This document shows positions 46,180 through 54,619 of a stretch of DNA of 64,000 bases, one piece after another. How positions within the stretch are numbered: the stretch's first letter is position 1; every line of letters begins with the position of its first letter. A program made the translations under genes and the position numbers. The notes under the pieces are model-generated. The model was not told where the DNA came from. It searched no databases and was given only the letters and a program-made list of their open reading frames with translations. The DNA comes from RUG13409 sp045546135 (GTDB lineage: Bacteria; Bacillota; Clostridia; Peptostreptococcales; Anaerovoracaceae), in assembly GCA_045546135.1 (NCBI GenBank), contig JAZQCD010000008.1, forward strand, positions 90,509 through 154,508, written 5' to 3'.

Positions 46180-47349
46180 ATGAAAAAGTTTTTAGCAGTA
46201 TTTATGGCACTGGCCATGGTATTTTGCTTCGCAGCCTGCGGAGGAGACAAGAGCGGTCACGCTGACAATGAAGTCTACATCGGAGGCATCGGAGCTCTTA
46301 CCGGAGACTATGCCAATTACGGTCTCTCCGTACAGCACGGCGCTGAAGTAGCAGTTGAAGAGATCAATGCAGCCGGCGGAATAAACGGCATGAAGATAGT
46401 CTTCAACATGCAGGATTCACAGGCTGATCCCGAAAGTGCAAAGAGTGCTTACGGAAAGCTCATCGACTGGGGCATGGACATCTCCATCGGAACAGTAATG
46501 TCCGGCGAAATGGCATCAGTTGCTCAGGAATCAGCAAATGACGACATGTTTATGATCAGCCCTTCCGCATCAGCTGATAAGTGCCTTGAGGCAAGCAGCA
46601 ATGCATTCAGGATCTGCTTCTATGATTCCTACCAGGGCATAGCTGCAGCTGACTACGTAAAAGAAAACCTGCCGGGAAAGAAAGTCGCAGTATTTTATCA
46701 GAGCGATATCGATTATTCCGTAGGTCTTTTTGAATCATTCAAGGCTCAGGCTGCAAATGACGGCGTAGAGATCGTTGCAGAGCAGTCCTTCACATCTGAT
46801 GAAAAGGATTACACTACACAGATCAACGCTCTTGCAGATTCAGGCGCAGAAGTCATCTTTATCCCTATCTATGCAGCAGAAGCATCCATGTTCCTTTCTC
46901 AGGCTAAGAACGGAACAGACAGCGCATTATTTGCAGACGGAGTATACTTCTTCGGATGCGACGGTCTTGACGGCATACTCGGCAAAGTGGCAGGCAATGA
47001 GAGCACAGCAAACAACGTCCTCATGCTCACACCGTTTGCAGAATCCAGCACAGACCCTGCAGTCGTAAAGTTTGTCAATGCATACAAGGAAAAGACAGGA
47101 TCAGTTCCGGATCAGTTCGCAGCTGACGGTTATGATGCAGTATATGTCATCAAAGCAGCTCTTGAGGCTATGAATATTACAAAGTCTTCAGAGATCTCCG
47201 GCGCAAAGGTATCTGCAACTGTTGCAGGCGACGGATTCGCCTATGAAGGAGTCACAGGTGAAATGACATGGGAAGCAAACGGAAATACAAATAAGCTTGC
47301 TATGGCTATCATCTACAATGACGGCGTAGGAACAGTATTCGGAGAATAA
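46180..47349 (+). CDS. livJ: branched-chain amino-acid ABC transporter substrate-binding lipoprotein
   Basis: 389 residues from MKKFLAVFMALAMVFCFAAC; the preceding seven codons cover the AGAAAGG Shine-Dalgarno. It has lipobox FAAC, then a type I periplasmic-binding fold (Peripla_BP_6) with IGGIGALTGDYANYG and AVEEINAAGGINGMKI. The ligand is probably Leu/Ile/Val or a related amino acid. Confidence 0.93.
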   Translation: MKKFLAVFMALAMVFCFAACGGDKSGHADNEVYIGGIGALTGDYANYGLSVQHGAEVAVEEINAAGGINGMKIVFNMQDSQADPESAKSAYGKLIDWGMDISIGTVMSGEMASVAQESANDDMFMISPSASADKCLEASSNAFRICFYDSYQGIAAADYVKENLPGKKVAVFYQSDIDYSVGLFESFKAQAANDGVEIVAEQSFTSDEKDYTTQINALADSGAEVIFIPIYAAEASMFLSQAKNGTDSALFADGVYFFGCDGLDGILGKVAGNESTANNVLMLTPFAESSTDPAVVKFVNAYKEKTGSVPDQFAADGYDAVYVIKAALEAMNITKSSEISGAKVSATVAGDGFAYEGVTGEMTWEANGNTNKLAMAIIYNDGVGTVFGE

Positions 47350-47404
47350 TCTTACACCAATATAGATCATTAAACGCTATATCTACTATAATAATAAAGG
47401 ACTT

Positions 47405-47434
47405 CGCTTCGCCCTGAAATTTTGGGGCGAAGCG
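47405..47434 (+). other. hairpin between livJ and livH
   Basis: 10-bp perfect stem CGCTTCGCCC/GGGCGAAGCG with a 10-nt loop, no T tract. It lies between a possible AAAGGA (47396-47401) and the livH ATG. Probably it stabilises the livJ end or modulates livH translation. Confidence 0.6.
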
Positions 47435-47448
47435 ATGCTATTGTAAAC

Positions 47449-48327
47449 ATGACAGTATTTATAAGAACACTAATCAGCGGACTTAACCTTGGGAGCATCT
47501 ACGCGCTAATAGCTCTTGGGTATTCCATGGTTTACGGTATCGCGAAAATGCTCAATTTCGCCCACGGCGATATTATCATGGTAGGTGCATATGCCGGTAT
47601 AGTAGCTGTCCTCAATTTGGGACTGCCTCCTGTTATCGGCATTCTTTTCGGTGTTGTAGTATGCTCGATACTTGGTATGACTATAGAAAGGCTTGCATAT
47701 AAGCCTTTAAGGCAGGCCCCTTCTCTTTCGGTCCTCATCACTGCGATAGGCGTCAGCTATCTGCTTCAGAACCTGGCGCTCATGCTCTTTGGATCTGAAC
47801 AAAGAGCTTATCCTGCTTTTAAAAATGCAAAGAGTTTCAATTTCCTGGGAGTCAAGATAGACAGCATCACCATTTTGACACTTGCAGTGACTGCGGTGAT
47901 CATGATAGGTCTGAATCTCTTCATAAACAAAACTAAGATGGGAAAAGCTATGAGAGCCGTTTCGGAAGATAAAGGCGCTGCAGAGCTCATGGGCATAAGC
48001 ACTGACAGGACCATAACTGTCACCTTTGCCATAGGTTCCGCTCTTGCTGCCATAGCGAGCGCCTTTTACGGAGCTACCTATGTATACATACTTCCGACTA
48101 CAGGTTCTATGCCCGGTATCAAAGCATTCACGGCAGCAGTACTCGGAGGCATAGGTTCCATACCGGGAGCAATGCTCGGCGGCATCATGCTCGGTCTCAT
48201 AGAGCAGTTCTCAAAGCAGTACATCTCTACTCTTTGGTCTAACGCCATAGTGTTCGGAGTGCTCATAATCGTTTTGCTCGTAAAGCCTACGGGACTTCTT
48301 GGAAAGGCAGTACAGGAGAAGGTGTAG
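47449..48327 (+). CDS. livH: branched-chain amino-acid ABC permease LivH
   Basis: 292 residues from MTVFIRTLISGLNLGSIYAL. About eight helices, and the family motif GYSMVYGIAKMLNFAHGD near the N-terminus. No Shine-Dalgarno is adjacent to the ATG; an alternative in-frame TTG at 47422 lies in the hairpin loop. Confidence 0.94.
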   Translation: MTVFIRTLISGLNLGSIYALIALGYSMVYGIAKMLNFAHGDIIMVGAYAGIVAVLNLGLPPVIGILFGVVVCSILGMTIERLAYKPLRQAPSLSVLITAIGVSYLLQNLALMLFGSEQRAYPAFKNAKSFNFLGVKIDSITILTLAVTAVIMIGLNLFINKTKMGKAMRAVSEDKGAAELMGISTDRTITVTFAIGSALAAIASAFYGATYVYILPTTGSMPGIKAFTAAVLGGIGSIPGAMLGGIMLGLIEQFSKQYISTLWSNAIVFGVLIIVLLVKPTGLLGKAVQEKV

Positions 48328-48330
48328 ATC

Positions 48331-49335
48331 ATGAAAAAGAATACATATTCAAATATTTTTACATTCCTTGCCCTGTTTGCTTTCTTTGGTATCACAGGAG
48401 GAATGCTCTACACGGGGAACTTGGGCAGGCAGTTCACGAACATGCTCATACCTATCTCCATGTACATAGTCCTTGCAGTATCACTTAACCTTGTAGTAGG
48501 GCTTTTGGGAGAACTTTCTTTGGGTCATGCAGGATTCATGTCAGCAGGTCTTTTCTCAGGATGCCTTGTATCCATAGCACTTAACGATGTCCTCCCCGAT
48601 CCTTTAAGAATGATCATCTCCATAACAGTCGGAGGACTAGTTGCTGCAGTATTTGGTTTCATAGTAGGACTTCCTACCCTGAGACTTCGCGGAGACTACC
48701 TGGCTATAACAACTCTTGCATGCGGCGAGATCATCAAGACTGTCATAACGAACCTTAAGATAACAGGCGGAGCAAGAGGTCTTGATACAGGAGCTGTCTA
48801 TTCTAGCACAAAGACTCTCCTTCCTTATGCCATAGTTCTTGTATTCCTTACAGTCATAGTAATGATGAATATAAAGAACTCTGCTCAAGGCAGAGCCATA
48901 ATGGCCATAAGAGACAACAGGATAGCTGCAGAATCAATAGGCATCAATGTAACAAGATACAAACTTGCAGTCTTCGTCATAGCAGCTTTCTTTGCAGGAG
49001 CTGCAGGAGTCATTTACGGACACTGCTTTGCAAATATCAAAGCTGCAAGCTTTGACTACAATGTATCCATAGAGATCCTGGTCATAGTCGTCCTTGGCGG
49101 CATGGGCAATATCTTCGGTTCCGTTGCAGCTGCCATAATCTTAAGAGCCCTTCCGGAGCTTTTAAGAGGATTTGAAAGCTACAGGATGCTGGTATACGCC
49201 ATAGTGCTCATCTTGGTTATGGTCCTTTCCAATAACAAGAAGATCCAAAGCTTCAGATACATGATCACAGGAAAGATAAAGAAGAAACTGAGAGAAAGAA
49301 AAGCCGCAGCAAAGAAAGAAAAGGAGGACAAATAA
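48331..49335 (+). CDS. livM: branched-chain amino-acid ABC permease LivM
   Basis: 334 residues, 8-10 helices, with the paired-permease motifs SLNLVVGLLGELSLGHAGFM and LPTLRLRGDYLAITTLACGE. The C-terminus is long and basic (KLRERKAAAKKEKE). AGGAG lies inside livH. Confidence 0.95.
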   Translation: MKKNTYSNIFTFLALFAFFGITGGMLYTGNLGRQFTNMLIPISMYIVLAVSLNLVVGLLGELSLGHAGFMSAGLFSGCLVSIALNDVLPDPLRMIISITVGGLVAAVFGFIVGLPTLRLRGDYLAITTLACGEIIKTVITNLKITGGARGLDTGAVYSSTKTLLPYAIVLVFLTVIVMMNIKNSAQGRAIMAIRDNRIAAESIGINVTRYKLAVFVIAAFFAGAAGVIYGHCFANIKAASFDYNVSIEILVIVVLGGMGNIFGSVAAAIILRALPELLRGFESYRMLVYAIVLILVMVLSNNKKIQSFRYMITGKIKKKLRERKAAAKKEKEDK

Positions 49336-50175
49336 ATGGCAAACAAAGTAACACTCATACCGGCCAAGTCCCCTAACCTCTTTACTGAAAGAGACTATGG
49401 AAAGATCCCTGCTCTTGAATGCATACATCTTGGCATAGACTTCGGAGGTCTTCACGCAGTTTCTGATTTCGATGTTGCAATAGGTCCAACAGAGATAACA
49501 GGCCTCATAGGGCCAAACGGCGCAGGCAAGACCACCATATTCAATCTGCTTACAAAGGTATATGAACCAACGACAGGTACAGTGCTTCTTAACGGCATAG
49601 ACCTTAAAGGAATGACTACTCCTCAGGTATGCAGGATGGGTATAGGCAGGACATTCCAGAACATAAGGCTCTTTAACAACATGACAGTACTTGAGAACGT
49701 AAAGGCTGCCATGAACCATACCATAGACTACGGTTTCCCTACAGGAATATTCAGGTTCCCAAAATACAGAAAAGAGGAAAAGATCGGCACTGAAAAGGCT
49801 ATGGAACTCCTATCCATCTTTGACATGCAGGATGAAGCCAATGACAGAGCAGGATCCCTTCCTTACGGAGAGCAGAGAAGACTTGAAATAGTAAGAGCTC
49901 TTGCCACAGAGCCAAAGCTCCTCCTTCTTGATGAACCTGCTGCAGGAATGAACCCTGCAGAGACCACCGAGCTCATGGAGAATATACGCAAGATAAGGGA
50001 CAGGTTTCAAATAGCCATATTCCTCATCGAACACGATATGAACCTTGTCATGAACGTCTGCGAAGGTATATGCGTACTCAACTTCGGAAAGATCATCGCA
50101 AAGGGGTCTCCTGAGCAGATCCAAAACAATCCTGAAGTTATAGAAGCATACCTTGGAAAGAGAAAGGAGAATTGA
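49336..50175 (+). CDS. livG: branched-chain amino-acid ABC ATPase LivG
   Basis: 279 residues. Walker A GPNGAGKTT, Q-loop GRTFQNIRLF, Walker B LLLLDEPAAGMNP, H-loop IEHDMNLVM. The signature reads LPYGEQRRLE, as usual in LivG. It abuts livM. It has an N-terminal extension of about 30 residues ahead of the usual LivG start. Confidence 0.95.
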   Translation: MANKVTLIPAKSPNLFTERDYGKIPALECIHLGIDFGGLHAVSDFDVAIGPTEITGLIGPNGAGKTTIFNLLTKVYEPTTGTVLLNGIDLKGMTTPQVCRMGIGRTFQNIRLFNNMTVLENVKAAMNHTIDYGFPTGIFRFPKYRKEEKIGTEKAMELLSIFDMQDEANDRAGSLPYGEQRRLEIVRALATEPKLLLLDEPAAGMNPAETTELMENIRKIRDRFQIAIFLIEHDMNLVMNVCEGICVLNFGKIIAKGSPEQIQNNPEVIEAYLGKRKEN

Positions 50176-50176
50176 T

Positions 50177-50884
50177 ATGGGAGAACTGCTTAAAGTAGAT
50201 AATATAAACGTTTACTATGGCAGCATCCATGCCATAAGGGATATATCCTTTCACGTAGACGAAGGAGAGATAGTAACTCTCATAGGAGCAAACGGGGCAG
50301 GAAAATCGACGACACTAAACTGCATAGCAGGACTCCTTAAGTCTGATACAGGAAGCATAATGTTCGACGGACAGGATCTAAGCAAGATACCGGGCTTTAA
50401 GATAGTAAACAAAGGACTTTCCCTTGTTCCTGAAGGCAGAAGGATATTCCTTCAGATGACAGTCGAAGAGAACCTTCAGATGGGAGCATATTCAAAGCCT
50501 GAATCGGAAGCAGAAGGTCTTGAAAGAGCCTACAGCCTCTTCCCAAGGCTTAAGGAAAGAAGGACTCAGGTAGCAGGTACCCTCTCAGGAGGCGAACAGC
50601 AGATGCTGGCCATGGGAAGAGCGCTCATGTCAAAGCCAAGACTGATGATGCTCGATGAACCTTCCATGGGTCTCTCGCCCATCCTTGTGGAACAGATCTT
50701 CGATATAATCAAGAATCTAAACAATGCAGGAACTACAATACTCCTTGTTGAACAGAATGCAGCTGCAGCACTCGATGTAGCAGACAGAGCATATGTCATG
50801 GAAACGAGCCGCATAGTTATGGAAGGAAAAGCTTCTGAACTCAAAGAATCAGACAAGATACAAAAAGCATATCTCGGACAATAG
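50177..50884 (+). CDS. livF: branched-chain amino-acid ABC ATPase LivF
   Basis: 235 residues from MGELLKVDNINVYYG, with AAAGGAG 7 nt upstream. Walker A GANGAGKST, signature LSGGEQQMLAMGRALM, Walker B MMLDEPSMGLSP. It is the last gene of livJHMGF. Confidence 0.95.
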   Translation: MGELLKVDNINVYYGSIHAIRDISFHVDEGEIVTLIGANGAGKSTTLNCIAGLLKSDTGSIMFDGQDLSKIPGFKIVNKGLSLVPEGRRIFLQMTVEENLQMGAYSKPESEAEGLERAYSLFPRLKERRTQVAGTLSGGEQQMLAMGRALMSKPRLMMLDEPSMGLSPILVEQIFDIIKNLNNAGTTILLVEQNAAAALDVADRAYVMETSRIVMEGKASELKESDKIQKAYLGQ

Positions 50885-50893
50885 GGCCACATA

Positions 50894-50924
50894 AAAACGG
50901 TGTTCACATGGACACCGTTTTGTA
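50894..50924 (+). terminator. terminator of the liv operon
   Basis: 10-bp stem AAAACGGTGT/ACACCGTTTT, 8-nt loop, ending in T, 10 bp after the livF stop. Confidence 0.85.
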
Positions 50925-50934
50925 TTGCTGTGAC

Positions 50935-51032
50935 ATGCTCACCCGGCCTATAGAGGCCGGGGCTTCCTGCTCAAGAGAGGCAGCCCTCTCAGGTAAAACA
51001 GGCTATCCCCGCGTGCCCCGCGGTTTGAGCAT
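50935..51032. ncRNA. 98-nt GC-rich multi-hairpin element; possible IS200/IS605 end or orphan structured RNA
   Basis: Closed by ATGCTCA/TGAGCAT at its ends. Inside are three perfect hairpins: CCCGGCC-TATAGA-GGCCGGG, GAGAGG-CAGC-CCTCTC and CCGCG-TGCCC-CGCGG, far more GC-rich than its surroundings. The first hairpin plus GGGGCTTCCTGC resembles the right ends (omega-RNA scaffold) of IS200/IS605 TnpB elements, as I recall them. No transposase gene is adjacent. Orientation is unknown; the TnpB-like reading would be rightward. Confidence 0.5.
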
Positions 51033-51046
51033 CGCTACTACGATCT

Positions 51047-52150
51047 TCATGATAGAAGGCTTCTTGCGCATCCGTAAAGGAGAGTTCCCCTTGCGTCTAC
51101 GAATTCAATATCTTCGCCCAGCATATCCTCTACTGCATCTACAAGAGCCTCGTGATATCCCGGCATCTTGTAGACAGTGCTTCCCTCAAGAGCCACCTTT
51201 ATATGAGTCCCCTTTTCATAACCTGAAATGAGGCATTTGAGCATCATTGCAACATAGTATGATGCTCTTTCCTGAAGAGCAGAAACTATCCCTCTGAAAT
51301 CGTTCCTGTCCTGGGTAGAGACCAGAAAATCATTAAGGACACCTTCTCCTATGAGAAATTCTGATACATCTTTGAGCTCAAATTTAGGCATTTCACGGCC
51401 GAAATATTCTCTTGCAGTTATCTCTATAAGTTTGCCAAGATAAGCTCCTGAAAGGAGCTTTTCGGACTCATTTTTGGGGCTTTTTATCTCATCAAGAAGC
51501 ATCTCGTCGAACCTGCCTAAAGGAAGGCCGTCATAAAGCCCGCATTCGCTGACGACTATTATCCCCTGCTTTGGGTCTGTAAAGCAGATATTGAAACCCG
51601 TCCCAAGTATTATGCCCACATCAGCAGCAACGCCGAGCTGGGCTGCAACAGTGTCATTAAGGACTGAGAACTCTCTTTTCTTCGCGAGCCTTTTGTTGAG
51701 TTCTTCTCCAAGTATCCTGCCGTGCTCGCCTTTTATCTTTATTTCCTTTGCAAAGGTAAGTATACGGCCATCTCTGTTTTCAAGTATCTCGCAGGGATAT
51801 GAAAAACAGAAACCTATTTTTTCTGTATCATATTTTTCGATCTCTTCTGCCATCAAGTCAAAGAAGCGGTCTATTGTTATTTCTTCGGTGATGCCGAACA
51901 TTGGCATCCTATTTTCAGACACTATCTCTCCTTTATCTATGAGAGCAAACCTAAGGTTCGTGCCTCCTGCATCTATAGCAAGTATCGGATAAGAGGGAAG
52001 ATCCTCTTTTGAACTTTTCTGATAGCTTGGGATCATACGAAGTGACCTTTTTTCAGTCATGTCGAGCATGAAAGCATTTTTGACCTTCTCCTGATCAAAG
52101 GAGTCTATCAGCATTTTGTTGTCTTTTAAAAATTGATTTAAATCACTCAT
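51047..52150 (-). CDS. hexokinase, eukaryote-type family
   Basis: 367 residues. ATP-dependent sugar kinase. LAIDAGGTNLRFALI is the phosphate-1 loop. FCFSYPCEI followed by GRILTFAKEIKIKG matches the hexokinase_1 sugar-binding signature. VLNDTVAAQLG gives the catalytic aspartate. EKLLSGAYLGKLIE mirrors the EK-ISG-YLGE motif of yeast and animal hexokinases. This places it in the eukaryote-like family rather than ROK or bacterial glucokinase. Start at MSDLNQFLKD (52150), with a weak GGTGAT upstream. Confidence 0.88.
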   Translation of the reverse strand: MSDLNQFLKDNKMLIDSFDQEKVKNAFMLDMTEKRSLRMIPSYQKSSKEDLPSYPILAIDAGGTNLRFALIDKGEIVSENRMPMFGITEEITIDRFFDLMAEEIEKYDTEKIGFCFSYPCEILENRDGRILTFAKEIKIKGEHGRILGEELNKRLAKKREFSVLNDTVAAQLGVAADVGIILGTGFNICFTDPKQGIIVVSECGLYDGLPLGRFDEMLLDEIKSPKNESEKLLSGAYLGKLIEITAREYFGREMPKFELKDVSEFLIGEGVLNDFLVSTQDRNDFRGIVSALQERASYYVAMMLKCLISGYEKGTHIKVALEGSTVYKMPGYHEALVDAVEDMLGEDIEFVDARGTLLYGCARSLLS

Positions 52151-52225
52151 TGAAATCACCGATCAATAACCCTTAAAAGATAAAACAGTTTCAATGCATC
52201 TATTGTTTATGAATCTACTATTCAG

Positions 52226-53434
52226 TTATTCTCTTATGATCGTCACCTCAGCCTCTTTAAGAGCTGCTTCTATGAGAGCTTCGCAGTCAAGCTTTGACTC
52301 GCTCTCGAGTATCTTTGAAAGCTTAGGCTTAGTTACAGGATGTTTCGGAAGGAAGACAGTGCAGCAATCCTCATAAGGCTGTATGGATGTCTCGAATGTC
52401 CCTATCTCTCTTGCTATATCTATGATCTGAGTCTTATCCATAGCTATGAGAGGTCTCATGACAGGCATATCTGTTGCAGCATCTGTTACAACAAGAGAAT
52501 CTGCAGTCTGACTTGCTACCTGGCCGAGGCTCTCGCCTGTTATGAGCATTTGGCATCCGTTCGCCTTTGCTACTCTGTCAGCAAGCTTTACCATGAACCT
52601 TCTAACGAGTATGGTAGTCTCTTCTTCAGGGCAATTCATAACTATCTGTTCCTGTATAGGAAGCAGGTTGATGCTTGTCATCTTTATCCTGCCGCAATAA
52701 GTAGTAAGGATCTTTGCGAGATCCTTTACCTTTTCAAAAGCTCTTTCGGATGTATAGGGATAGGAATGGAAATGGACGGCTTCCAGCATCATCCCTCTGT
52801 GCGCCATAAGAAAGCTGGCTACAGGAGAATCTATGCCGCCTGAAAGAAGTACAAGGCCCTTTCCGTTGGTCCCGAGAGGAAGTCCTCCGTAGGCCATGAC
52901 CTTTTCCTCATATACATAAGCATACTTTCTTCTTACATTGACCCATACCAAAGCTTCCGGTTCGTGAACATCTACCTTAAGAACTTTGCAGCCTTTGAGT
53001 ATGCATGCGCCCACCTCTCTTGCGATCCTGGGTGATTCAAGAGGAAATGATTTATCTCCCCTCTTTGCTTCTACTTTGAATGTTTTGATGCCCTTCTTTT
53101 CTATGAGTCCCATCATAACATCAACTGCAACTTTTCCTATCTCATTGATGGTATCTGCAGGAGTCATGCCTTCATAGCAGATTTCAATTGCAGCACTTAT
53201 GGAATCAACTCCGAATACTCTGCCTACCTTTTTGAGGACTTCAGCCTGGTCTGTATCAAGTCCTGCTCTTATGAGTATAAGGCCTTCCACACGGTCTACA
53301 GAATGGATATCCTCATCCTTAAGAGCAGACTTTACCTTTCCGACCAGCATACGTTCAAAGTAGGGCTTATTATCGCCCTTTAAAGCAGCTTCTCCGCAGC
53401 GGACTATATATACTTGTTCACTTGTATTTATCAT
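52226..53434 (-). CDS. thiI: tRNA 4-thiouridine synthase ThiI
   Basis: 402 residues. N-terminal ferredoxin-like and THUMP domains (about 1-165), then a PP-loop adenylation domain (SGGIDSPVASFLM, about 180-195). There is no C-terminal rhodanese domain, as in most Firmicutes. Makes s4U8 in tRNA and may serve thiazole synthesis. It overlaps the cysteine desulfurase stop by 4 nt, which provides the sulfur donor. Confidence 0.96.
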   Translation of the reverse strand: MINTSEQVYIVRCGEAALKGDNKPYFERMLVGKVKSALKDEDIHSVDRVEGLILIRAGLDTDQAEVLKKVGRVFGVDSISAAIEICYEGMTPADTINEIGKVAVDVMMGLIEKKGIKTFKVEAKRGDKSFPLESPRIAREVGACILKGCKVLKVDVHEPEALVWVNVRRKYAYVYEEKVMAYGGLPLGTNGKGLVLLSGGIDSPVASFLMAHRGMMLEAVHFHSYPYTSERAFEKVKDLAKILTTYCGRIKMTSINLLPIQEQIVMNCPEEETTILVRRFMVKLADRVAKANGCQMLITGESLGQVASQTADSLVVTDAATDMPVMRPLIAMDKTQIIDIAREIGTFETSIQPYEDCCTVFLPKHPVTKPKLSKILESESKLDCEALIEAALKEAEVTIIRE

Positions 53435-54564
53435 GATCTCTTAACGGCCTTTCTGAGCCTTCTTTGCATTTTAACGTATTTCTTGAGCTTTTCTACGACT
53501 ATATCCATTTCTTCTACAGTGTTGTCGCATCCGAAGCTGAACCTGACTGCACCTTCTATCTGTTCGTTTGTAAGACCCTGTGCTGTAAGCACATGACTTC
53601 CCTTCTTGTGAGATGAGCATGCAGAACCTGTAGACACATATATGCCGTCCTGCTCGAGCATGTGAAGGAGTACTTCTCCCCTGCATCCGAGGAAGCTTAC
53701 GTTGAGTACAGAAGAAACATTGTTTTCAGGAGAATTGATCGTAATGTCTTCGATCTCCTCAAGAAGTTTTTCCCTGAGATATTCCTTTGGCTCTGGACTT
53801 ACCATATGCATATCTTCAACGGCAGCTCCAAAACCTGCAATTCCTGCAACATTTTCTGTACCGGATCTGAATCCTGCTTCCTGACCTCCTCCTAATATAT
53901 ACGGGGGGATGTGTATGCCCTTTCTTACATAAAGAGCTCCTATGCCTTTGCTTGCATGGACTTTATGCCCTGAGAGACTTATCATATCAACGCCCATCTT
54001 GTTTACATCAAGAGGGATCTTTCCGTAGGACTGAACGCAGTCGGAATGGAATATGATATTTGGGTATTTTCTGACTTCTTTGGAAATCTCTTCGATGGGG
54101 AATATGGCACCTGTCTCATTGTTTACATGCATGATACTGACAAAGATCGTATCGTCATTAAGAAGTTTCTTAAATGCGTCCATGTCAAGGTTTCCATCCT
54201 TTAAGACAGGAATGTACTTTACGTCTGCACCTTCCTGCTCCAGTTTTTCAAAGCAGCGAAGGACAGCAGGATGCTCTACTGCTGTAGTGATGATCCTCTT
54301 TCCCTGTTTCTTTCTTGCATTCCATGCCCCGAAAATAGCAGTATCATCGCTCTCGCTCCCGCAGGATGTGAAATATACTTCAGAAGGATCTGCTCCTATT
54401 GAAGCTGCTATGACTTCTCTTGCATGCTTTACTATTTTTTCTGCATCAAGTCCTATCTTGTATAAAGAAGAAGGATTTCCGAAGTTCTCTGTCAAAGCAT
54501 CCGTCATTGCATCAAGACATGCTTTGCTTGGTTTTGTAGTTGCTGAATTATCTAAATAGATCAT
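53431..54564 (-). CDS. cysteine desulfurase, NifS/IscS family
   Basis: 377 residues, PLP-dependent. The PLP-lysine is in SLSGHKVHASKGIGAL, and the catalytic cysteine loop is STGSACSSHKKG near the C-terminus. It supplies persulfide to the coupled ThiI, corresponding to Bacillus NifZ. Confidence 0.95.
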   Translation of the reverse strand: MIYLDNSATTKPSKACLDAMTDALTENFGNPSSLYKIGLDAEKIVKHAREVIAASIGADPSEVYFTSCGSESDDTAIFGAWNARKKQGKRIITTAVEHPAVLRCFEKLEQEGADVKYIPVLKDGNLDMDAFKKLLNDDTIFVSIMHVNNETGAIFPIEEISKEVRKYPNIIFHSDCVQSYGKIPLDVNKMGVDMISLSGHKVHASKGIGALYVRKGIHIPPYILGGGQEAGFRSGTENVAGIAGFGAAVEDMHMVSPEPKEYLREKLLEEIEDITINSPENNVSSVLNVSFLGCRGEVLLHMLEQDGIYVSTGSACSSHKKGSHVLTAQGLTNEQIEGAVRFSFGCDNTVEEMDIVVEKLKKYVKMQRRLRKAVKRS

Positions 54565-54572
54565 CTTTTCCT

Positions 54573-54598
54573 AAAAAACAGCCCGCCAAAGCGGGCTG
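54573..54598 (-). terminator. terminator after rny
   Basis: 8-bp stem CAGCCCGC/GCGGGCTG with a 4-nt loop and six T on the minus strand, between rny and nifS. Confidence 0.9.
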
Positions 54599-54619
54599 AT
54601 ATACTCTTGTATTTGCAAA

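Noticed and set aside
50998..51030. Possible type I-E CRISPR repeat (CCCCGCGTGC-like core)
   Set aside because: Single copy, wrong symmetry (5-bp CCGCG/CGCGG stem only), no spacers and no cas genes.
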